The notes under the pieces: model-generated
Seen by the model: the letters and a program-made list of their open reading frames with translations, nothing else
The model's database searches: none
What the model was told of the DNA's origin: nothing
In this document: piece after piece, positions 1 to 5,061 of the stretch
Layout: every line of letters starts with the position of its first letter
Position numbering within the stretch: position 1 is the first letter of the stretch
Assembly (NCBI GenBank): GCA_021106775.1
Contig: JAIOTL010000165.1
Span: 1-5,584 of the forward strand
Reading direction: 5' to 3'
Length of the DNA: 5,584 nt
Origin: Planctomycetota bacterium
Lineage (GTDB): Bacteria > Planctomycetota > UBA8742 > SKZP01 > JAIOTL01
Translations under genes and position numbers: made by a program

Positions 1-1326
1 GCTTCAAAGGATTTTACTGTAACCAATATCGGCACAGAGGTTCTTATGCTGAGTGATATTGACATTACGGGAACCGATGCATCTGAATTTACAATTTTAC
101 CCGGTAGTGCAACACCGATAAACATTGACCCAGGCAATACGCATGTGATTAGCATTCAGTGGGATTCCGTTGACCCAGTTAGTTTGAAAGCTGCAGAATT
201 GAAAATTATTCACAATGCTGAGGGTTCACCCTGTACTGTTACACTAACCGCTGAGACGCTTGCTTTCCCACCACTGGTGATTACAAGTACAACTATGCCC
301 AATGCTACGAACTGGACTCAATACAATGAAACAGTGCAAATTACAGGTGGTTTAGGACCTTACACGTTTTCGATTATTCTGGGTGATTTACCCGAAGGTT
401 TAACTCTTAACGCTTCAACTGGCGAAATTTCGGGTAAACCTCACTATTTAGGCACTGAAAATTTTACTGTTGAAGTTGCAGATTCCATGAGCCAGGTTTC
501 GCAGGCTTTGTCAATTGAAGTCGTTAGTAAAAACACATGGGACAATGTTACCCCATCAGGATTTTCTCTCGGTGGAAACGGAGCAAGTATAATATCTTTC
601 AATCATAAACTTTACTTTTTTGGTGGTAGCTCTACAAGAATCAACATTTATGACCCAAGTGCTGGAACATGGCAAACTGCATCAACAAGCTTGTCTACAT
701 CTCATCGTCTTGGGAATGCTTGTGTTTATAACCAATATATCTACATTATAGGTGGTTCAAGTACAACAGTCGAAAGGTATGACCCAACAGCAAACACTAT
801 CGCAATTGATACTCCAACCCCAACAAGAATCTATGATTTTGCTGTAGGTGTACATAACAACGAGATTTATTGTATCTCATCTGCCAGTATTTACACAGGA
901 GTTTGGAAATTTACTCCCGGTTCTGGTGGAAGTAATGGAACTTGGACAACACTGTCAAATGTCACAACAAGCTGTTTTGGTGCTGGTCTTACTGATTATA
1001 ACGGTGTTATTACCGTATTCGGCGGTTTTAGTGGTGGTGAACTGAACTCCGTTCGCTCTTACAACCCCACAAATGGTGCGGAAACTCCTCTTGGAACTCT
1101 GGCAACCGTAGCAGGCAGATTTCCCTGGGGTAGAATTGGTGATTATTTGTATATTGCAAGTGGTAGCTCGAATAATTTCCAGAAATATAATCTTTCCACG
1201 AATACTGGCACAATGCTTGCATCATGTCCAACCCGCGGAACATATTACGCTTCACAAAACACTGAGTGTGATGGAAGAGTATATGTAACTGACTTTAGAA
1301 GTACATTATACGCATACACGCCATAG
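1..1326 (+). CDS. Secreted multidomain protein, 3' part: choice-of-anchor-D-like, Ig-like and kelch-propeller domains (5'-truncated)
   Basis: The frame is open from base 1, and the residues before the first ATG (position 46) continue the domain (FTVTNIGTEVL), so that ATG is internal and the true start lies upstream. Three modules follow. (1) About 1-265: a choice-of-anchor-D/ASH-like beta-sandwich, with the typical ITGTDASEF stretch and a later I-x-PG...AEL-I-HN pattern. (2) About 268-528: a putative Ig domain of the He_PIG type, with LPEGLTLNASTGEISGKP and FTVEVADS. (3) About 538-1320: a kelch-type beta-propeller. Repeating units of N-x-x-(I/L)-Y-x-x-GG, then a YDP/YNP turn, occur near 610, 730, 850, 1000, 1140 and 1270. 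The sixth unit ends abruptly at LYAYTP, so the leading W (538-540) strand probably closes the ring. The role is probably extracellular or surface binding; the ligand is unknown. No C-terminal type IX sorting domain follows the propeller. The domain calls are by eye; a specific function is not claimed. Confidence 0.85.
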   Translation, partial: ASKDFTVTNIGTEVLMLSDIDITGTDASEFTILPGSATPINIDPGNTHVISIQWDSVDPVSLKAAELKIIHNAEGSPCTVTLTAETLAFPPLVITSTTMPNATNWTQYNETVQITGGLGPYTFSIILGDLPEGLTLNASTGEISGKPHYLGTENFTVEVADSMSQVSQALSIEVVSKNTWDNVTPSGFSLGGNGASIISFNHKLYFFGGSSTRINIYDPSAGTWQTASTSLSTSHRLGNACVYNQYIYIIGGSSTTVERYDPTANTIAIDTPTPTRIYDFAVGVHNNEIYCISSASIYTGVWKFTPGSGGSNGTWTTLSNVTTSCFGAGLTDYNGVITVFGGFSGGELNSVRSYNPTNGAETPLGTLATVAGRFPWGRIGDYLYIASGSSNNFQKYNLSTNTGTMLASCPTRGTYYASQNTECDGRVYVTDFRSTLYAYTP

Positions 1327-1344
1327 TTATTTAGCAAATAAGAA

Positions 1345-1370
1345 AAAGGGGAGTGCTATCGCTCCCCTTT
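1345..1370. terminator. Bidirectional hairpin terminator between convergent genes
   Basis: Left arm 1345-1355 (AAAGGGGAGTG) pairs with right arm 1360-1370 (CGCTCCCCTTT) through 11 pairs, one of them G-T, around a CTAT loop. It sits between the stop of the plus-strand gene (1326) and the stop of the minus-strand gene (1404). On the plus strand it is followed by GTTTCAATTCTGTTTT. On the minus strand the A-run at 1343-1347 gives a U tract followed by further U-rich sequence. Both sides therefore support intrinsic termination. Confidence 0.85.
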
Positions 1371-1403
1371 GTTTCAATTCTGTTTTAGAAGTATTATTCT
1401 CTT

Positions 1404-2732
1404 TTATGGATTTTCCATAATTTCCGGGTTCGGACTTCTTTTCTCCTGGAAGAACTTCAGGTTATAACCAGCAACAAACATCATGTTGATTGAGCTTGTG
1501 CTCGATGTTAGCGGGATAACAAGCTGCATGTAAGGTCCAAGTCTTGAATTAATCTTGGCGTAAATTGAGAATAGTGGATCGTATGCTGAGCGGAAAGTTA
1601 CACCGCCGTGTACACCGAATGCACGTTTGAACAATTCGAACGCCATAAAATATTCCGCTGAACCGTTTATCGCAAACGCACTATCCTGTTCAAGTGGATA
1701 TGCGTCTGGTTCTTCTTCTGTACCGACGAAGAACATAAAACCGAGTGTACCGTTAATCGCAGATTTTTTATCAATCTGATATCCGACAATTGCCGAAACC
1801 ATGGGTGTAAGAAGAAAAACAGGTGGATTCATATGACCAAGCCATATTCCAAGATTCGCTTCATGTTCGCGACTGCCGAAGCCGAAGCCAAGTAGGAACG
1901 TACCTGCAAACATGAGACCTTTACTCTGATTAGGCTCGAGTTCCTTGAAGACGTATTTTGCGCCAAGCCATCCTGATACTGCTGATGTGTCAGTATCCCA
2001 TGGATTTTTGTTTTTCAGCTTGAATCCGAAATCTACAAAAACCGATGCTGGTGCATTCATTTCTTTAGCTAAATCATATTCTGTACCTGCATTTATTACT
2101 ACATGCGAACCTTCTCCATCAGTAATTTCACCTTTCCAATCCGTTCTTGAAAGACTTAATCCGAAATGTGCGTGTGAGACTCTTTTTATTGTCCAAAATG
2201 TTGAGCCTGAACAGAGATAATCGTAATCTTCAGGAGATATTGGATATCCGGTTGACCATATATCTCGTCTATCGGTTTTACCCGGTTCTTCTGTTTTTGT
2301 ATCTTCTGGATCTTTCCAATCCGGATTTAAAATTCTTTTTATTCGGTCTTCTTCCTCTTTTTGCTTTGCGAGCAGGATTTCACCTTTGCTCATTCCTTCG
2401 TATTTGTTGGTATCATCATCTTCCTTAAGTTCATCTTTTTTCTTTTTCAGCAATTTTGTAATTTCATCAACATATAAACCTTCAGGATATTTCTTCAGAT
2501 ACAATTCGCAGTCTTCAACCGAGCCTTGCTTAGCTTTGTTGTATGCTTCATCTTCCAATTCCTTCTCATCACCCCAACCTTCGCCATCGTCGTCGTCATC
2601 ATCGTCCCAACCATCATCATCGTCGTCACTCCAGCCGTCATCTAAATCGGCCTGAGCGTAAACAGCTGTTGAAGTCAGGCTGAATCCGATTAAAAAGAGA
2701 AAAATTAATGTTAAAAAACCGAGTTTACTCAT
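1404..2732 (-). CDS. Exported protein with Asp/Trp-rich segment, TPR-like motif and probable outer-membrane beta-barrel
   Basis: The 442-residue protein starts with a clear type I signal peptide: a hydrophobic core at about 4-22 and likely cleavage after VYA (residue 26). Residues 29-56 are almost only Asp with regularly placed Gly-Trp (D-D-G-W at 31-34, D-G-W at 40-42, G-E-G-W at 50-53). Residues 63-91 match a degenerate TPR-like unit (A-x3-A-x-x-G-S... Y-L-x-K-YP-x-G-x-Y-x-x-E-I). A charged Lys/Glu stretch, probably helical, runs to about 135. From about 180 to 427, alternating polar and hydrophobic strands rich in Gly and aromatics, many of the form G-x-G-F-G or F-x-F-x-x-G, suggest an outer-membrane barrel. 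The last strand is followed by a polar 15-residue tail without the terminal Phe/Tyr usual in barrel proteins. The start is supported by a strong ribosome binding site. I do not recognise the family; the function is unknown. Confidence 0.85.
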   Translation of the reverse strand: MSKLGFLTLIFLFLIGFSLTSTAVYAQADLDDGWSDDDDDGWDDDDDDDGEGWGDEKELEDEAYNKAKQGSVEDCELYLKKYPEGLYVDEITKLLKKKKDELKEDDDTNKYEGMSKGEILLAKQKEEEDRIKRILNPDWKDPEDTKTEEPGKTDRRDIWSTGYPISPEDYDYLCSGSTFWTIKRVSHAHFGLSLSRTDWKGEITDGEGSHVVINAGTEYDLAKEMNAPASVFVDFGFKLKNKNPWDTDTSAVSGWLGAKYVFKELEPNQSKGLMFAGTFLLGFGFGSREHEANLGIWLGHMNPPVFLLTPMVSAIVGYQIDKKSAINGTLGFMFFVGTEEEPDAYPLEQDSAFAINGSAEYFMAFELFKRAFGVHGGVTFRSAYDPLFSIYAKINSRLGPYMQLVIPLTSSTSSINMMFVAGYNLKFFQEKRSPNPEIMENP

Positions 2733-2737
2733 GTGAA

Positions 2738-2747
2738 CTCCCCCTCT
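2738..2747 (-). promoter_or_regulatory. Ribosome binding site of the Asp/Trp-rich barrel protein
   Basis: Read on the minus strand, AGAGGGGGAG lies 5 nt before the ATG at 2732. It is a strong Shine-Dalgarno match that fixes the start directly ahead of the signal peptide. Position uncertain by one base. Confidence 0.7.
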
Positions 2748-2775
2748 AATTATTATTTAAATTTTGATGATTACT

Positions 2776-2808
2776 GGTATAAGCTATGAAAATATTCCAA
2801 TCAGTCAA
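2776..2808 (-). promoter_or_regulatory. Candidate promoter for the Asp/Trp-rich barrel gene
   Basis: On the minus strand, TTGACT (2803-2808) is a 5/6 match to a -35 box. Two -10 choices follow: TAGCTT after 16 bp (2781-2786) or TATACC after 21 bp (2776-2781). The longer spacing would suit a Bacteroidota-type sigma factor. It lies in the 153-bp gap between the two minus-strand genes, with a leader of roughly 40 nt. The -10 match is weak and the region is AT-rich, so this is tentative. Confidence 0.3.
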
Positions 2809-2885
2809 ATTGTTTCCGATATATTTTACAATAATTCATTCAATTAACAAAAATTTTCTTCTGCTATCCTTAGAAACTGGGGAAT

Positions 2886-3746
2886 TTACAGATATTTTGT
2901 CCTTATTTTTCTTGAAATTCCCTTATAATATTTCACTTCTTGATAGCCAAGCACCAATGCACCTGCAATGTTTAAAGCATTATTAACGTTAAAAAGTTCA
3001 ATAATATTGGATGAATATTCGTCAACAATCATTATGAAACCGAGCCAGCAGCTGCCGAGTCCGTGATGTTGAGCACCGAGGGATATTTGGTGCAGCATGA
3101 GTTGAGCGGATATATTCGTTTGAATCTGTGATTTATCATATGCAGCAACGATAAGTGCTGGTGCATTGTGCATCAGGTTTAGACTGCCGTCGTTGATTTT
3201 GCTCGAGATGAACCTGAGTTCAGGGAGCATTTTGCGCCAGGTGTTGACCTTTGCATCACCGAATTTTGCGACCATCTGCTGCCTGATATCTTTGTCGCGC
3301 AAGGATTTCATAAGGTCAGCAATGCCGTTTACAAGTGTTTCTTCGATTTGCTTGAGAATCTCGGGATTTTGGATTACAATCAGCTCGAATCCATCAGAGT
3401 TGTGTGCTCTTGGTGCTGATTCACCCCATTTCAGAATTTTCGTCATAATTTCAGTCGAAATTTCACGGTTCTCAAAGTTTCTGATGGAACGACGGCTTTT
3501 CAGCAAGTATTCGATGTTTCCTGCTTCGATAACCGTGTCAATTGGCATGAATTCTGTTGTTGCTTCGAGTTCAACAACATTTATTGCGTCAACCGGGCAA
3601 GAGGCGATGCAATGTCCGCAAAGGATACAGCGATTTGCACCAATGGGCTGAATTCTTTCATCGATTTTCTCGTATACGAATGAAGGGCAGACTTTTACAC
3701 AGTTCCCGCAGGTTGTGCAAATGTCGGAAATTGTTATGGATGCCAT
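2886..3746 (-). CDS. Nitroreductase-family flavoprotein with N-terminal 2x[4Fe-4S] ferredoxin domain
   Basis: This 286-residue protein is a known fusion architecture at its usual length. Residues 10-21 (C-x2-C-x2-C-x3-CP) and 40-51 (C-x2-C-x2-C-x3-CP) are two complete [4Fe-4S] motifs. The nitroreductase fold follows: SRRSIRNF (84-91) is the N-terminal FMN-phosphate-binding motif, APRAHNSD (111-118) matches the family's AP-x-A-x-N segment, HNAPALIVA (193-201) is a core strand, and GLGSCWLG (229-236) is the usual flavin-proximal loop. LGYQEVKYY (266-274) closes the domain. No signal peptide is present, so it is cytoplasmic. The expected chemistry is flavin-dependent reduction fed by electrons from the Fe-S clusters; the physiological substrate cannot be told from sequence. 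It is the second gene of an operon, 10 nt after the lipoprotein gene, with a strong ribosome binding site fixing the start. Confidence 0.95.
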   Translation of the reverse strand: MASITISDICTTCGNCVKVCPSFVYEKIDERIQPIGANRCILCGHCIASCPVDAINVVELEATTEFMPIDTVIEAGNIEYLLKSRRSIRNFENREISTEIMTKILKWGESAPRAHNSDGFELIVIQNPEILKQIEETLVNGIADLMKSLRDKDIRQQMVAKFGDAKVNTWRKMLPELRFISSKINDGSLNLMHNAPALIVAAYDKSQIQTNISAQLMLHQISLGAQHHGLGSCWLGFIMIVDEYSSNIIELFNVNNALNIAGALVLGYQEVKYYKGISRKIRTKYL

Positions 3747-3750
3747 TTTA

Positions 3751-3757
3751 TCTCCTT
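3751..3757 (-). promoter_or_regulatory. Ribosome binding site of the nitroreductase, overlapping the upstream stop codon
   Basis: On the minus strand AAGGAGA lies 4 nt before the ATG at 3746. Its first base is the last base of the lipoprotein TGA stop (3757-3759). The arrangement fixes the nitroreductase start and suggests translational coupling of the two genes. Confidence 0.85.
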
Positions 3758-4356
3758 CAATTCATAAGTTTAGCAATGATATTTTCTGCGATTTCGTTGA
3801 TAATGTCCGATAAATCAGCACCAATCGGAGTAAATGCGCGGTCTGGAACATGAATTACAAAACGTTTTCCAGTTTTATGCATTGCATTCCCAGCATTATC
3901 AATATTTACAAGCTGAATCCGCAAATATATCTCATGCTTCGAAAACAGATTCTTCATCGATAAACCGGTAATGACACAGAAATATGCTTGCTCAAACGGA
4001 TGCTTCTGGTGAATTTTCTGCAAAAAAGCATTATCATAGTTCCTTATTGCTGAAACTTTATTCTCGATATCAGCATTTATCGCAACAATATTGTCAGTTC
4101 TCCGCTTGATTCTGCTCGTAAGTTTACGACAAAATATTTCCGAAAGATTGACTGATTGCGTATCAACTCTTCTGAAAAGTCGTGCAATTTCCGCATCCCT
4201 GTATATTAACACCGGGAATTCGCTTATTTCGTGTCCGCTGAAATTCAGACTTGGAAGCACCGCAATTCTTTTCGAGGAATCAATTCCCTCAAGTGAAATT
4301 CCACTACAACCCGCTAAAATCACCGCAAACATCGTTAAAAACTGTTTTTTGAGCAT
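3757..4356 (-). CDS. Small lipoprotein, first gene of the nitroreductase operon
   Basis: The 199-residue protein has a lipoprotein signal: two Lys at 3-4, a hydrophobic stretch, and the lipobox LAGC with Cys17 as the lipidation site. The mature part starts with KRIAVLPSLNFSG (about 29-41), which resembles the first strand of CsgG/TolB-like periplasmic lipoproteins (IAVLPF-x-N-x-S-G). A Lys/Arg-rich middle follows (RKLTSRIKRRTDN, about 77-89), then alternating strands (YFCVITGLSMKNL, IYLRIQLVNID) and an amphipathic C-terminal helix (IINEIAENIIAKLMN). The overall pattern fits a small alpha/beta fold anchored in the envelope. The family was not recognised and the CsgG-like resemblance is a weak impression from one motif. 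The gene directly precedes the Fe-S nitroreductase and is divergent from the Rrf2 regulator. No convincing Shine-Dalgarno sequence precedes the ATG, unlike its neighbours, but the lipobox position supports this start. Confidence 0.85.
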   Translation of the reverse strand: MLKKQFLTMFAVILAGCSGISLEGIDSSKRIAVLPSLNFSGHEISEFPVLIYRDAEIARLFRRVDTQSVNLSEIFCRKLTSRIKRRTDNIVAINADIENKVSAIRNYDNAFLQKIHQKHPFEQAYFCVITGLSMKNLFSKHEIYLRIQLVNIDNAGNAMHKTGKRFVIHVPDRAFTPIGADLSDIINEIAENIIAKLMN

Positions 4357-4367
4357 AAATCACTAAT

Positions 4368-4386
4368 TGTGTTAACTGAGTACACA
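4368..4386. promoter_or_regulatory. Candidate operator: imperfect dyad over the operon start point
   Basis: TGTGTTAACTGAGTACACA has 5-bp inverted arms (TGTGT / ACACA) and a further C-G pair next to the centre (4377). It overlaps the end of the predicted -10 box and the expected transcription start of the lipoprotein-nitroreductase operon, where a repressor would act. The divergent Rrf2 regulator is the obvious candidate ligand. The site does not closely match the IscR or NsrR consensus; assignment is inferred from position and symmetry only. Confidence 0.4.
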
Positions 4387-4413
4387 TAATATTAATTGCC
4401 AAGCAGGTTTCAA
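4386..4413 (-). promoter_or_regulatory. Promoter of the lipoprotein-nitroreductase operon
   Basis: On the minus strand, TTGAAA (4408-4413, 5/6 to TTGACA) is followed after 16 bp by TATTAT (4386-4391, 5/6 to TATAAT). Transcription would start near 4379, giving a leader of about 23 nt before the ATG at 4356. It is the best sigma70-like promoter in the window. Confidence 0.55.
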
Positions 4414-4429
4414 AATGCAAAACTATTAT
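4396..4429 (+). promoter_or_regulatory. Candidate promoter of the Rrf2 regulator gene
   Basis: TTGCCA (4396-4401) and TATTAT (4424-4429) match -35 and -10 boxes at 5/6 each, but the 22-bp spacing is long for a classic sigma70 promoter and nearer the upper end of Bacteroidota-type spacing. The start would be near 4436, about 20 nt before the ATG. It overlaps the divergent operon promoter, so the two would compete or be regulated together. Confidence 0.35.
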
Positions 4430-4434
4430 GTCAT
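4424..4434 (+). repeat. TATTATGTCAT direct repeat, copy upstream of the Rrf2 gene
   Basis: TATTATGTCAT occurs here and again, identical over 11 bp, at 4876-4886 just after the Rrf2 gene. Its first 8 bases also occur inverted (ACATAATA) at 4384-4391. Two of the three copies coincide with the predicted divergent -10 boxes, so they may be promoter elements rather than a protein site. Confidence 0.45.
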
Positions 4435-4447
4435 CAATTTTAAATAT

Positions 4448-4454
4448 GAGGGTG
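4448..4454 (+). promoter_or_regulatory. Ribosome binding site of the Rrf2 regulator
   Basis: GAGGGTG lies just before the ATG at 4456; counted from the GAGG core the spacing is only 4 nt, which is short. The overlapping upstream ATG (4446) is in another frame, and the chosen start gives the canonical Rrf2 N-terminus, MKLS-x-x-x-x-YA. Confidence 0.6.
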
Positions 4455-4455
4455 T

Positions 4456-4869
4456 ATGAAATTATCGCTTGGAGCAACATACGCGATTTACGGGCTGCAA
4501 TTTCTGGCGCGAGAATACGACAATGTTGTACCTGTTAAGAAAATTGCAAAAGTTTTCAAATTTCCTGAAAAGCACTTGGCAAAAATTTTTCAGAATCTTG
4601 TGAAGGCAGGATTATTGACGAGTGAACGTGGTATCGGCGGAGGTTTCAGGCTTGCAAAAAAACCCGGGAAAATCAATCTTATCGATATTATTGTGGCTGT
4701 TGACGGTCCAATAATCGCCAAAGGCTGTTTTCTTGCGCAAAGCGATTGTAAAAAGCTGCATATTTGCAAAACCGCCAAGCTGATTCAGGATGCGCAAATC
4801 AGGATGATTGATACTTTTAGGAGAATTACACTTGAACAGCTTATAGATTCGGACACAGACTGCCAATAA
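4456..4869 (+). CDS. Rrf2-family transcriptional regulator, probably Fe-S binding
   Basis: The 137-residue protein fits the family size and pattern. MKLS plus YAIYGL (9-14) form helix 1. VPVKKIAKVFKFPEKHLAKI (25-44) is the helix-turn-helix with the family's I-A-x3-x-(I/F)P-x-x-x-L-x-K-I pattern. AGLLTSERGIGGGFRLAK (51-68) is the wing, with the hallmark S-x-RG-x-GGG-x-x-L-A. The dimerisation helix carries Cys91, Cys98 and Cys104 (C-x6-C-x5-C), matching the three-Cys cluster ligands of IscR/NsrR-type members, so it probably binds an Fe-S cluster and senses iron, oxygen or nitric oxide. His102 lies between the second and third cysteines. The gene is divergent from the lipoprotein/nitroreductase operon across a 99-bp spacer, and by the usual logic of such pairs it probably controls that operon and itself. 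The exact subfamily cannot be assigned by eye. Confidence 0.95.
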   Translation: MKLSLGATYAIYGLQFLAREYDNVVPVKKIAKVFKFPEKHLAKIFQNLVKAGLLTSERGIGGGFRLAKKPGKINLIDIIVAVDGPIIAKGCFLAQSDCKKLHICKTAKLIQDAQIRMIDTFRRITLEQLIDSDTDCQ

Positions 4870-4875
4870 CTGGCA

Positions 4876-4886
4876 TATTATGTCAT
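4876..4886 (+). repeat. TATTATGTCAT direct repeat, copy downstream of the Rrf2 gene
   Basis: This is the second identical 11-bp copy, 6 bp after the Rrf2 stop codon (4867-4869). A small inverted repeat, TGCCA/TGGCA (4861-4865 and 4871-4875), abuts it and spans the stop codon. No good -35 box is seen at normal spacing, so promoter activity here is doubtful. Confidence 0.4.
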
Positions 4887-4991
4887 TTGTAACACCCTAA
4901 AAGTTGCATAATTGATTTATGATGATTTATATTAAAAATGTATAAGTTCTCAAAAATATTGTAAAACATTGCGTAAATAATTTGAAGCGTC

Positions 4992-5022
4992 TTGCATTTA
5001 TAAGTTTTTTCGGTAATATAAT
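4992..5022 (+). promoter_or_regulatory. Candidate promoter of the downstream lipoprotein gene
   Basis: TTGCAT (4992-4997, 4/6 to TTGACA) is followed after 19 bp by a perfect TATAAT (5017-5022). The start would be near 5029, about 33 nt before the ATG at 5062. The 19-bp spacing is long for a classic sigma70 promoter but common for Bacteroidota housekeeping promoters. Confidence 0.5.
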
Positions 5023-5038
5023 TTTTCTTCCCCGAAAA
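5007..5038. repeat. Inverted repeat flanking the -10 box
   Basis: TTTTCGG (5007-5013) is exactly complementary to CCGAAAA (5032-5038), separated by 18 bp that contain the TATAAT box. The spacing suits a regulator that binds both sides of the -10. Only part of it would be transcribed, so an RNA hairpin is unlikely. The arms are short and AT-containing, so chance is possible. Confidence 0.4.
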
Positions 5039-5046
5039 TCCCCATT

Positions 5047-5051
5047 GGAGG
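5047..5051 (+). promoter_or_regulatory. Ribosome binding site of the last lipoprotein gene
   Basis: GGAGG lies 10 nt before the ATG at 5062, at the far end of normal spacing, and supports that start. Confidence 0.65.
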
Positions 5052-5061
5052 TTAAATCATA

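Larger units (their letters stand above)
4870..5061. other. AT-rich intergenic leader between the Rrf2 gene and the last lipoprotein gene
   Basis: About 190 bp without a plausible gene. It holds the second TATTATGTCAT copy, a long AT-rich stretch (4905-4990) with no recognised structure, then the promoter, inverted repeat and ribosome binding site of the next gene. No intrinsic terminator with a U tract is visible after the Rrf2 stop codon. Confidence 0.6.

Noticed and set aside
2386..2655. Plus-strand open frame coding a Ser-rich protein
   Set aside because: It is the antisense of the Asp-rich tract and charged region of the minus-strand gene; the Ser runs are a by-product of GAT/GAC repeats read backwards.
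2880..2922. Inverted repeat GGGAATTT / AAATTCCC at the 3' end of the nitroreductase gene
   Set aside because: The 27-nt loop is long, one arm lies inside the coding sequence, and no U tract follows, so it is not a convincing terminator.
2786..2986. 66-codon plus-strand open frame running from the intergenic gap into the nitroreductase
   Set aside because: It has no ribosome binding site, a composition typical of AT-rich non-coding DNA, and overlaps the end of a real gene.
3166..3651. 161-codon plus-strand open frame
   Set aside because: It lies wholly antisense to the nitroreductase, whose motifs are intact, and its own product shows no domain pattern.
4407..4423. Weak palindrome GTTT...AAAAC with an NsrR-like ATGCAA core
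   Set aside because: Only the outer four pairs match; too weak to call an NsrR site.
4590..4866. Two minus-strand open frames inside the Rrf2 gene
   Set aside because: They are shadows of a well-recognised regulator gene and lack their own start signals.
4861..4875. TGCCA-N5-TGGCA hairpin over the Rrf2 stop codon
   Set aside because: A 5-bp stem without a U tract is too weak for a terminator; noted only as context for the adjacent repeat.
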